Source: Ophiocordyceps camponoti-saundersi (nom. inval.) (Eukaryota > Ascomycota > Sordariomycetes > Hypocreales > Ophiocordycipitaceae). From it: DNA of 64,000 nt. The notes under the pieces were generated by a model. The model had not been told where the DNA came from. It was given only the letters and a program-made list of their open reading frames with translations, and did not search any database. Positions 32,085 through 41,786 of the stretch are shown in pieces. The position numbers and the translations under genes are program-made. Position 1 is the stretch's first letter; every line of letters begins with the position of its first letter. The stretch lies in the NCBI GenBank assembly GCA_003339415.1, contig PDHQ01000046.1, positions 65,119 through 129,118 on the forward strand, written 5' to 3'.

Positions 32085-32817
32085 TTACTCGTCCTCTTTA
32101 GGCTGCCTCATCCACGAGTCAATGGCAGCGCTAAAGGCAGCAAAGGCAACACACCCGCCGGCAACAGCCTGCGGCCCCGCGTTCTTAGCCAAGATGCCTC
32201 CGGTAAGGCATCCGGCAGCGATACCATTCCCGAGATCATTCTTGGCGCGCAGTCCCTCGATTCCGCACTCGATTCCGGCGAAGAGGGCGCCGACTTTTCC
32301 GAAGTTCTTGGCCATTGACAGGGAGCGCGATCCCATGTCTTTGAAGCCTACTTTGAGCTGTTGTCGCAGGGGCATGTCGGATAGGTTCTGGCCCGCTGCG
32401 TTGGTTACGGGGCTGCCGAAGGGGGTGTCGTATGACATCTATGCGAGGAGGACATGTCGAGAATCTTGTTAATATAGATGTCGAACATGTTCGTGAGAGA
32501 AGAGATCGTGGCGAGATTCCCACGTACCGAAGCCATGAACATGCCGAAAAGACCTCCCATGCCGAACCCCATGACGCCCGACATGACAGATTTTCCAATA
32601 CAAGACTCCATAGCCGCTTGTACCTACAGCACAGAAGCAGACGTCAGCAAAGCACCCAAGTAAGAACCGGAAAGGAAATATAAAAGATGGGATAGGTCGA
32701 AGACGTAAGTGAGATAAAGCCGCGGGCGCGCGTACATACGGCTCGGACGCTGGGATCCTGTGAGGCGCCAAGTTGCGCAGCGTTTCCGTCCCTTGGCGCA
32801 CCAAGCGGTGAGTTCAT
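32085..32817 (-). CDS. TIM22: Mitochondrial inner-membrane translocase Tim22
   Basis: Three exons, 32817-32740, 32623-32528 and 32438-32085, encode 175 residues. The Tim17/22/23 domain reads [38 protein letters not shown], then [36 protein letters not shown] and [16 protein letters not shown]. The glycine-zipper helices and the Cys pair (ESC and IEC) of Tim22 are present. It is the channel of the carrier translocase inserting metabolite carriers into the inner membrane (established). Both junctions fall between codons. The acceptor of exon 3 coincides with an ATG, which makes exon 3 look like a free-standing gene if splicing is ignored. UGO1, itself carrier-like, lies 12 kb away. Confidence 0.94.
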
Positions 32818-33387
32818 GACGGGTTGTCGATGAGGATTATGCGGGTTGGAGATTCGTTTGGGTAGAGAAAGATATGCTGCTTGTGAGCCGGCGGCCGAGA
32901 ACTTGGGAGATAAGATAAATTTCTGCCGGGTTTCACCGCCCTTGGTGTTGGTCGTGCTCACCGTGGTGGGGGGACGGGTGGTCGGTCTTCACCTTGTATT
33001 CACCACGGTGAGGGTCCGGCGCCTCTGATCTACACCGAGTCAAGCACGACGTCTCTCATGAAGACATAGCAACGCTCCTCATTCGATATTGACAGTCCTC
33101 TCTCTAGCAAACATCCTCCGCGTGAAATGACCCTCTACTCCATTTGCTTGACGTGCCATGTAAAGAAATTTTCGAGCAACATGGGAATTGTGTCTGTGGC
33201 CGCATCCGTACCCTTCCTCCACACCCCCCCCCCCCTCAGAGCTCTCCCCTCATTCATGCTATCCCATACTCTAATGAGTCCTACAGAAAGTAATTGAACG
33301 GCCTTTTACAGATTAGTGATCAAAGACTATACACCTGAAATGTCGAATCAAAATGAAGGGCATGTTTGTAGATCCCTTACCTCTTTG
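32818..33387. other. Spacer upstream of TIM22
   Basis: Holds the TIM22 leader and the 3' flank of the Myb-like gene. A run of ten C occurs near 33226. Two direct copies of a TTCACC-containing element (near 32934 and 32998) are seen. No gene. Confidence 0.4.
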
Positions 33388-34028
33388 TCAAAACGACGAT
33401 GCCATGGATCCGTATGCCGAGTCTTCTGTGCCAGCCCGGAAGGGGGTGATTCCCGCTGTAGAAGAGCTATGGCCTGAGTTGAGTATAGAATCTGAATAGG
33501 TTTGCGACACGGCGTCACCGGGCGAAGGGGACGAATCGGCTCGAGCTGCGGACCTCAGTCTCAACCTCAAGCTTCGCGAAGCTGGCCGAGCCTGATTTCT
33601 CCGCATCGGCTCCACGGAACCTGTTGTCCTACCATGGAGCGCTGTCATTTGACATAAAGCGTGTAAGCCACCGCAACTCATGGTCAGGGTAAAACAGGCT
33701 CACCAAGTTGCCACTTGTGCTCGGCAACCAAGTCTTTCCCATGCGGCGACTTGTGCCCGGTCTCGACGTTTTGATAGTAGTGTTCGACTTGAATAGGTCA
33801 GCAGCGTCCGACGGCGCACGAGGACGATGATCAGTGTGTACAGAGCATCAGCTTCGTGTATTGGCGACGAGGCCTTTGTCCCAGCCTCTCAAAGTAGTGC
33901 TTCATTCTCGTGGCACATTCGGCCCACGTGTAGCGCAGACCCGTCTCGATCACGGCCTTTGGTGACACGGGCACCACACTCCGCCAAAAGTAAACTTCCT
34001 CATCTCTTGACCAAGTCTTTCCGCCCAT
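33388..34028 (-). CDS. Fungal Myb/SANT-like domain protein
   Basis: Three exons, 34028-33842, 33787-33704 and 33641-33388, encode 174 residues. The head has TWSRDEEVYFWRSVVPVSPKA, followed by an RRQYTKLMLFEHYYQN segment created by the first splice, then SPHGKDLVAEHKW. This pattern (Trp-rich start, FW-x3-VP-x-SP, LFEHYxQN) is a recurrent Sordariomycete family with a Myb/SANT-like helix bundle. DNA binding has not been shown here. The C-terminal half is basic then Ser/Asp-rich, with a segment running TYSDSILNSGHSS. Splices carry GCTGAC or CTGACC branches. Function unknown; the likely site is the nucleus. Same strand as GEP4 but 0.43 kb apart. Confidence 0.75.
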
Positions 34029-34456
34029 GGTTTCTTTCTTGTCTATACAATGTAGACAGACAGGCCGAGTTCAGAGATAGATGGAAGCGATCCGAGTCCG
34101 ACGGCTGGATTTCGTCTTTTGCGGGCCTGGTTGTGAGTTGCTTTCGAGCGTGTCGGCCACTGCGAAGAGAAATTGCAGTGAAGATGAGAAAAGGATGGAG
34201 GCGCTGCAAATGAAAGTCGTCTGCTATTTATAGTGGACAGGGGGGGGTCGTGTCCAGTACAAACGTGTTGTATCGACTTGTGGGTGATTCAGAGATCAAG
34301 TCTGGCGCGTGACAGTATCGGTCGGTCAATGGGCCCGCCATTGAGAGAATCGAGCTCACCATTATGCTCACCGATGTCGGAGGTTCAGTCCGTGATTCAC
34401 GCTGTGACAAGATACGCTCAACTTCATCTCATCTTTACAATGGGGGGCTTTGTTAT
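34029..34456. promoter_or_regulatory. Spacer upstream of Myb-like gene
   Basis: About 430 bp with the Myb-like gene's promoter and the 3' flank of GEP4. No distinct element recognised. Confidence 0.4.
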
Positions 34457-35210
34457 TCACGCCTTGGTGGGGGTAGGAATCGGAGCTTGCACTCCCCGAG
34501 TCGTAAGGAAACCGGCCAGATTTCTTTCCATCCGAGAAAACTAAGTGACGATCAGCAGGGTCAATTGGCAGAGTGTAGATGCAGCTCATGACCTACGATA
34601 CTTTTTTGCATCCGAGGAACAACGCCATCTCTAATCCAGAATGCCCATGAGCCCATCATATTTGCGAGCATGACATCTGTCATCAGGCGATCCCCAACGA
34701 TGGCAACTTGGGAGGCATCGGTCACACCCGTCTCCGGATGGTTACGGAAGTAGGCCATGATCTCAGGGCCGCAGCCGGGCTTCTTGGCCGAGTGAGGGAG
34801 GACAAACACGCCGGTATTCCTCTCCACCTCGGCAGCCTGCCTCAATTCACTGTCCCAGCTGGTAGCCCCGGCTGTGTTGGAGACGACGAGCAGCCGGCGG
34901 CCGGGGTATGCTCGCCTGAGCGTCTCAAAGTGTTGCTACCGCCGGAGCGGTGAGAGACCAGACTTACGGAGCCGGATGAAAAACACACCTTGTAAGGTTC
35001 ATACACTTGGTTAGTGTTGGGCGAAGCGAAGCAGTCGTCCTTGTCGAGTACGACAGCCTTGATGCTGGCTTCTCGGCCGTTTCCCCGTAGCACCGCATCG
35101 AGTGGTATGGGCAGGTCATTGAAAGTGGCAGCAGTGTGATGAGGGAGGCAGATCCCGGGCTTGAACAGCAGCCTCCAAACGTTGAAGGAAGCCGAGAGAT
35201 TTGGATTCAT
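34457..35210 (-). CDS. GEP4: Mitochondrial phosphatidylglycerophosphatase Gep4
   Basis: Three exons, 35210-34989, 34935-34597 and 34540-34457, encode 214 residues. The head MNPNLSASFNVWRLL and LPHHTAATFNDLPIPL are diagnostic. The HAD motif I is VLDKDDCF (two catalytic Asp, DxDxC type). VVSNTAGA is motif II, KKPGCGPEI carries the motif III Lys, and VGDRLMTDVMLANM is motif IV. The last exon, SRMERNLAGFL onward, is found only if an intron at 34541-34596 is removed; unspliced reading gives an aberrant tail. Gep4 dephosphorylates phosphatidylglycerolphosphate on the matrix side of the inner membrane in cardiolipin synthesis (established in yeast). Length and motif order are normal. Confidence 0.93.
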
Positions 35211-36972
35211 TTTGTCGTTGGTTATGCTTACGGCAGTCGTTGGAAGGCCCTGATGAGGTTGTTGTGAAGTCGGACCGACCTGGAGCCGATGATGGTGGTG
35301 ATGGTCACGTGCAGCGTTGCTGGTGGGTGGTGGTGGTGGTGGTGAAAACTGGGGCAGGGGAAGCGGTTCTTCTTACGGGATATATGTATGTACGGATACA
35401 TAGAACTATACTGCAGAGTGTGTCTGTATGATGTTGGTTCTATCGATCCTCGATTGCTTCTTACTCGTTGGGTAGTATCTGCTTTTGACAGGCAGGAGGC
35501 TGTATGGATCCGTAGCCAAGGCAACGCTCTGTTATAAGGACTGTCTTTTGCATGTTCTACTTGTTCGGTGAGCGGCAAAAGCATCTTGCAGTTGTTGCTG
35601 CATGGCGCCCCCCTCGGTCAGGGTTATACAGTATGTATACTTGAACACTCCAAGATCAAGGTTGGTGGCAGCATCAATGACTCACATACTATGTATGCAT
35701 GCACGTATGTATGTTATGGCCTGTCGCGAGAGGCATATTTGGCACGATTGGTACGGCTTGGGGCATAAATCCCTTTTCTAGCTTTAACATATGTAAGAAT
35801 AACTTCTACGTTCAATTCGATCCAAAGCCCTGGTGGCTACAATCTCGGACCAATTATTTCTTTCTGTATGGCGTAACGACGTCTACCTACTAATGTACGG
35901 ATAGATGCTCATACAGATGTATGTAGTATATATAGTACTCTGAAGCTTCCTTTATTCCTGACCTTCCCGTTCCTATTTTGTTTCCAAAAATCATCTCCTC
36001 CTTTACTCGTCTGTTACGACTTACATAGACGACGGAAACACGACGCCTGGCCCCCTACGGGCAGTGGAATAAGCAAAGGTCTCCCTCCTCCAGCCTTCCC
36101 CACGTCATGTCATCGACCGACTCCCTCTACCGTACCTACCCGTTAAGTTTTGTGGAGCCAACGGTTCTTATTAGCGTGTTTGTTATTGAAAGCGTGTTTG
36201 ACAGCTAACCGTACAACTTTATAAAGTGTTAGTGGCACACTCTCAACCTCACACTCCTCAGTCCTCTCACACCCTTTTACTTGCAACGACCTGCTGCCAG
36301 CACAAGCGATTATAATTCTCTCTCTCTCATGCATTAATATACAAGCCATTCTCTCCTCTCTTCCCATACATAGTCACGTGTCCCTGACTCATGTTTATAA
36401 ATCTCTCCTTATCCCTTTGCCTGCTTCCCTTCCTCTCTCTCCACTACACGCACGTAAATGCACACATACTCCCTGTTCACATTACTAGTACTGTCGTCAA
36501 TCTCTTTCTTACCTAAGCGTCCCGTAAGTGGATTTCCGCCAGTCGCGCGCGCCCGGGTTACGACGCGGTCACGGAGCCTATCTCTTTCCGCTCCGATAAC
36601 GACTCCCATTGTTCATCTTCCTTCTTCTTTCTCCCTCGTCGCCTCGTCTCTTACTCTCCCTTCCCCTTCCTCTTCCTCTTCCTCTTCATCATCTCCCTCG
36701 CCCTCCCTCCTTCCGTCCTTCACTTCTTCTATAACGTCTCCCTCTGATTCAAGGGCTTCCTTCCATTCTACCTAATTTCCTATTTGTCTTCATCTTCGCG
36801 TCGACCTGGTTTAAGTGGAAAAGCAGGTTCCACCACGACGCGTGAATTGAAAGCGCGCGTCACTCGTCATGACTTCCGCGTCGTCTCGTGGCCGCTAAAT
36901 CTCAATACTGCTTTCACTTTTTCTTCGTCCTCTCTCATCGGTCGTCGGCATTTCCATCCAGACTTCTTCGCC
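35211..36972. promoter_or_regulatory. Long divergent spacer GEP4 / Ams2-like gene
   Basis: About 1.76 kb between divergent starts. Contains several TATGTA-type short repeats (about 35380-35400, 35690-35710, 35890-35935) and a pyrimidine-rich leader from about 36300 to 36780. An open frame continues upstream of the chosen start of the next gene (from 36784), but it starts without ATG and looks like leader. Confidence 0.5.
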
Positions 36973-39900
36973 ATGGCGTCGCCGCGGCCAATCGACGGCC
37001 AAAACATGCCTTCTACGTCTGTTCAAAGTGCTGGCCCTCAGTACAGACTCATGGGCCGTATGCAGCCTCTGTCCTTCTCCCCCCTCTCGTTGGCGGAACT
37101 GATGTTTCTTATTGTGTCTGCAGTCAAAGTTCACTACACCTTCGACAAGGACGCCCGCATGCACTGCCTGGCCAGACACCCACAAGTTCTGAATTTGCAG
37201 GCGATAAATATCGACGAAACAACCACCATCGGCATCGTCGACCTGAGAGCGTGCCTCGATGCCATTATAGGCTGCAGCCCCGAGCTCACCACGGGCCACT
37301 GCGACTATACTGTCTACACCGTCGACTACTCCGAGCAGGACACTCCCTTGGTCGGTCAAGGCTTACTTTCTTGGGCTCTCGACTCGATGCGGCCCGATGC
37401 TCCCCACACGCCTCCGAAGCTGGTCATTGGCCGTGTCACCAGGAGCCTACTCGTCTTCAACGCTGGCTCTCGAGAGACACTCGAAGTCAGGGTCAGATTC
37501 TTCGAATCCCCTTCGCTTCAGCGCCACGACAGTGTTGATTATCAGCAATGCCAACCTGCGGACCGCCCCACGGACAAACCACAGGCTGAATTCCCCGCTA
37601 CCCCGTCGGCCGCTTCTGACTGGAATCAAGTCGACACTCAGCCCGAGCAGGCTGTTTGTGAGTCACGCTTGCCGTCTCGCGCCCGATCTATGGACCCTGT
37701 TTCCCAAAGCAGCAGTCTAGAACCGTCGGGCTCGTCAGCGCCTCTCGAGCCAAGGGTTGCATCCCAACCGACTGTCGCCCATGTACCCAGTGCCGCCCAT
37801 TCGCAGCCGACTGTCGCGCCTACGCCGACATCTGACCACCAAGTCGAGCGCGTCGCTCCCACGCTCACCGAGTTACCGAGCGAAGAGAGAAAAGCTACTG
37901 ATCCGACCTCGCGACCGTCATCTCGAGGCTCCACCCGATCTGCTCGAAAAAGATCGGCAAATGTGCGGCAGCGAGGAAGATCTCGCAAGAGGGTGACCAG
38001 CGGCAATGCCTCGGGACACGACGAGGCTACCGAATGCGAGGAGGGCCCAATCAAGAAGAGGGCAAAGACGATCAAAGCCGACAAGTCGGTCGCCAAACCA
38101 TTTGCTTCTGAGCCCGGGTCACTCCGCGTCGCTGCCAGCACATCTGGCTCCTTGCGCAACTTCCGTCCGGTCGCGTCGACTGGTGAGGGGGCCACGGCTA
38201 GTCATTCACAGGAGATTCCCCGGGCTCCCACCCCGATTCCCCAGGGAGAACCAGCTGCTGGCCTGCCTGCACGAGAGCCGCTCCAGAGCAAGTTGCGGCA
38301 ACAGTCCGCCCCGGCTCAGCAACCACCCAATGCTTTCTACTCTGACTCCAGGCTGCAACCCTTGTCTCCGAGTCAGGAGGATCGCCGCTCCCCCGAGTCA
38401 CTGGGTCCCACGCCGGCTTACTCTGAGGATAGCATATCGTCTTCGCCGCCGGGGCAGCGCACGACATCTTTTATGCGGTCCAGCCCACCGCCGTCGAGCC
38501 CCGTCTTGCCGCCCATGCCCTCTGCCGAACCCCAGAATGAAGACTCCAGCTTCGCCATAGATGATGACATGGAGGATCTCTTCGGTGAGGAGCCGCCGCA
38601 GCCTCTCTCCCGCGAAACCTCTTCGACCAACATTGTTCGACTGGGAAAGTCGGATCCGAGGATGACAAGAGGCATCCCCATTCAGGTTTTTCAATTGCAG
38701 GGCGGGCCCGGCGACCAAGACATGGTTCACTTTTGCAGCTACAGCGGTGCTCCAATTCCGACGTCGGACCCCCCGGAGCACCAGCCGTCGGCAGCCAGCG
38801 ATTCGTTATCGCTCCCGGTTCTCGAGAAGAATCCTGGCCGGCAGCAGGCTCAGACTCGTCCTATGATGGAGCCCACTCCGCCGCCGACGACTGATAGCTC
38901 GGAGAAGCCCACGAGCCCAGGTCACACAAGTGATCCGGCGCAACACGGCTCACGACCTGACATCGTGGACGCTGCGACCGCCCGTATCGAAAATTCGAAC
39001 ACCAGTTCCTTGTTGGAGGGAACTGGCGTTGACAAGACTAACGCGCAGCGGCCCTCCTCGGCGAAGCCAGCCATCAGAGGACATGTTCAAGCCTCGAAGG
39101 GCGCATCCTTCCGGCCACTTATGCGATCCCAATCCGCGGGAGCCATGCCTCTAGCACTTCCCTCGGCCCCTGCCAGCGAACCGGCTGGCCCCTCGTCCTT
39201 GTCCCGGTCTATTACCGCCGAAGCCCGCCACTCATCTGCATCAGCCGCGCCGGAACAGCGCCGAGCAGTATCTTCCGGGCCGCTCATCCTGCCGATGCCT
39301 GCCAGCGACCCCGTCGGACCCAGCACACAGCCGGAGGATGCGGCGCAACGCGAGACATCGGGAGCGGCCAGCGACGCCGCGGCAGCCTCATCGCCGCCTC
39401 CGGAGAGGTTCAGCAAGAACAGGGTGAAGAAGCGCGCCATCAAGCAGCGACTGGAGGAAGCCATCGAGAACGGGGAAATGCCCCCATTCTGTAGCAACTG
39501 CGGAGCCATCGAGACGCCGACGTGGCGCAAGATTTGGGTTCAGGATCACGACGGCACGCCTTCCTACTGCGAGTACTCGGAGAAGCCCGGCAAGGTGACG
39601 GCCATCGAGATTTTGACGCGTGACGCCGAGGAGAAACCCCTGTCATACCGCCTGGTGAAGAAGAGTCTGGGGGCCACAGACGACAAGAGCGCCTGGGAGG
39701 AGTTACTGCTCTGCAACCCATGCGGCATATGGCTCACTAAGTGCAAATGCCATCGGCCGCCGGATCGATGGGATAAGGACCTTCTCCGCATCGGCCAGGA
39801 CCGCCGCAGAAAGGCCACGGGAGTCGCCAACCCCCGACCCCGGAAGCCTAGATCCAAGAGTGAGGCGGCGGCCAATCCGACATCAGACGCGTGTCCGGCA

Positions 39901-40842
39901 ACAGACGCCCTCGGCATAATAGATGTGTCTTCGCCCAAGGCAGCCGTCGCAGAGCTCCCTGTCGAGGATGCGGAGCAGCAGGCTCGGGACGCTCCAAAGG
40001 CGGGACCGCCGTCGACCGCTTTGGACTCTAGGCCCGGGCCGAGTCGCACTCGCGGCACCGGTAGCGCCACGAGCCCCGTGCAGCTGGATTTTGACGAAGC
40101 GGTTGGGAGCACCAAGCGGCTTCTGTTTCCCTCGCCGCGTAAGGACGGCGTGCCCAAGGTACTTGGTGAAGTCGAGGTCAATAGGGTACAGGCCTCGGAC
40201 GACTCCCAGCCCCTGAAGCGACCCGCGGACGACAAGGAGAACGATGGGCCTGAAGTCGAAGACGGCCCCCAAGACGCGACCGGCGCGACTGAGGCTCTCG
40301 AGTGGCACGATGGCGCACGACCCTCGACACCGCCGCCCGGTGCGGCCAAGATGACGAGCCCTTTCAAGACGCCAACGCGCGCACCGCCAAACCACCGGCC
40401 GGTCACTAGAAGTGTCTCCCGGTCGCTGCGGTCAAACCGGTCGGCCGTCTCTCCTGGTCAGAACCATCTGCAGCAGACGCCGACGAAAACACCACGCAAC
40501 TTGTGTGGAGTCCAGGGAAGCCCGGGCGTCAGGTTCAGTCCGCGCAGTCATCATGATGCCTTTGAGGGTTGCGACACTATCAGCCGGGTTATCGACCAGA
40601 TGTTCTCGGATCCCGCTCAGTTCGGATTGCCGGACGACATGGACCTCGTCACCCTACCTACATTGGACGCAGACACGGATAACCTGATTGATTATGACAA
40701 CCTGATGAGTACGGATGCGTTGATAGCACCCAGCTCACCGCCTGGAGGGGACTTGACCCGGTTCGACTACCTGAATGCAGCTAACATCTGGACTCAGTGG
40801 AATTACGAAGCCGCGGGAGAAGGGCAGATGAGTGAGGGCTAG
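36973..40842 (+). CDS. Large GATA-like zinc finger protein (Ams2-like)
   Basis: Two exons, 36973-37057 and 37124-40842, encode 1267 residues. The 66-nt intron is in frame and open, but removing it restores GLKVHYTFDKDARMHCLARHPQ, the conserved opening of fungal Ams2-type GATA proteins. Next come YTVYTVDYSEQDTPLVGQG and LSWAL. A disordered Pro/Ser-rich region fills residues 180-790. The finger starts with CSNCGAIETPTWRK (about 818-821) and ends with CNPCGIWL (about 892-895), so about 70 residues lie between the Cys pairs against 17-20 in classic GATA factors. An acidic C-terminus follows. S. pombe Ams2 activates histone genes and promotes centromeric CENP-A loading; the same role here is inference. 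An unspliced reading adds 22 residues. Nuclear protein likely. Confidence 0.8.
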   Translation: MASPRPIDGQNMPSTSVQSAGPQYRLMGRMQPLSFSPLSLAELMFLIVSAVKVHYTFDKDARMHCLARHPQVLNLQAINIDETTTIGIVDLRACLDAIIGCSPELTTGHCDYTVYTVDYSEQDTPLVGQGLLSWALDSMRPDAPHTPPKLVIGRVTRSLLVFNAGSRETLEVRVRFFESPSLQRHDSVDYQQCQPADRPTDKPQAEFPATPSAASDWNQVDTQPEQAVCESRLPSRARSMDPVSQSSSLEPSGSSAPLEPRVASQPTVAHVPSAAHSQPTVAPTPTSDHQVERVAPTLTELPSEERKATDPTSRPSSRGSTRSARKRSANVRQRGRSRKRVTSGNASGHDEATECEEGPIKKRAKTIKADKSVAKPFASEPGSLRVAASTSGSLRNFRPVASTGEGATASHSQEIPRAPTPIPQGEPAAGLPAREPLQSKLRQQSAPAQQPPNAFYSDSRLQPLSPSQEDRRSPESLGPTPAYSEDSISSSPPGQRTTSFMRSSPPPSSPVLPPMPSAEPQNEDSSFAIDDDMEDLFGEEPPQPLSRETSSTNIVRLGKSDPRMTRGIPIQVFQLQGGPGDQDMVHFCSYSGAPIPTSDPPEHQPSAASDSLSLPVLEKNPGRQQAQTRPMMEPTPPPTTDSSEKPTSPGHTSDPAQHGSRPDIVDAATARIENSNTSSLLEGTGVDKTNAQRPSSAKPAIRGHVQASKGASFRPLMRSQSAGAMPLALPSAPASEPAGPSSLSRSITAEARHSSASAAPEQRRAVSSGPLILPMPASDPVGPSTQPEDAAQRETSGAASDAAAASSPPPERFSKNRVKKRAIKQRLEEAIENGEMPPFCSNCGAIETPTWRKIWVQDHDGTPSYCEYSEKPGKVTAIEILTRDAEEKPLSYRLVKKSLGATDDKSAWEELLLCNPCGIWLTKCKCHRPPDRWDKDLLRIGQDRRRKATGVANPRPRKPRSKSEAAANPTSDACPATDALGIIDVSSPKAAVAELPVEDAEQQARDAPKAGPPSTALDSRPGPSRTRGTGSATSPVQLDFDEAVGSTKRLLFPSPRKDGVPKVLGEVEVNRVQASDDSQPLKRPADDKENDGPEVEDGPQDATGATEALEWHDGARPSTPPPGAAKMTSPFKTPTRAPPNHRPVTRSVSRSLRSNRSAVSPGQNHLQQTPTKTPRNLCGVQGSPGVRFSPRSHHDAFEGCDTISRVIDQMFSDPAQFGLPDDMDLVTLPTLDADTDNLIDYDNLMSTDALIAPSSPPGGDLTRFDYLNAANIWTQWNYEAAGEGQMSEG

Positions 40843-41786
40843 GAAGGGAACCGATTTTGCAACTGAGAAACAGCATGAGGGGGCGAGAGAGATGTGGCAT
40901 ACATGCATGCATACGGAAGGAAGTCTGATGGCATTTATTGTCTTTGCAGGTGTCGGCTGTAGCGATTCGGATGTTTTGCGGGGAATAGTCATTTGCATAA
41001 AGGCTCTTGAGGCGCGGCGAAGGTTCAAGCATAGCGATTTGAAGGAGGTCTGGTTGTTTTGTTTTCGATTCGTGTACGGTCAAAGGGGGAGGTGGAAGAA
41101 GAGGGTCATGGAAAGGCAGAGGGCGTCAACCACAACAATGATAATTCATACACATAAATCCAAGAGTTGCCTCTAGGCTCTCGCTGATCTCGGTAGACGT
41201 CGCTGTGGATAGAGTCGTACACAGAGAGCAGTCGGTTATGGAGAGTGAAGGGCGCCTATGTAATCCGTACGGCGGGAGGCAGACCTCGATACGCAGCGGG
41301 TTGAGCGATCATAGGACATATAAAGGCAGACCTTGGAGCGTTCACGCAATATCAAATCTACAGTTAACGATTTGCGACAAGGCATCTTTTACGGCTGCCA
41401 GATACCTATCAGGCCACTACATACATATATCAAGATCCTAAGCTCACGCGATGAAAGAGGGGGGATGGACAGTAAAGCTCAAGCCCATGAGTTCCATTAT
41501 TAACTGAATGGCTGTTGATTAGATAAGTCGGTCGTGAATAATGGATTGATTACCTAAGAGGCGCGCAATTGATACGGTCCCTTACCTTTTCCCCCCTTAA
41601 CGCGTCAAGAGAAGCGTGCTTAGACGCGTTCAAGAGCTTGAAAGTGCCCGATCCCAAGTATCGAGCCAGAACCATCAAAGCCGAAGGTATTGGAAGGCAG
41701 GAAGAAAAAAAATCTCCACCCTCCGAAAAGGGATACAATCCTACCAACAGCTTCCTCTTCTTCCCTTTTCCCATCCCCCTCCCGCA
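40843..41786. other. Intergenic between Ams2-like gene and POL12
   Basis: About 0.94 kb. Frames of up to 114 codons exist, but they lack conserved features and overlap 3' and 5' flanks. No elements recognised. Confidence 0.45.

Noticed and set aside
32085..32438. Exon 3 of TIM22 as a separate small gene starting at its own ATG
   Set aside because: The ATG coincides with a splice acceptor; upstream exons supply the rest of the Tim22 domain in frame.
36784..36972. Upstream extension of the Ams2-like frame
   Set aside because: No ATG at its head, pyrimidine-rich composition and no conservation; treated as leader.
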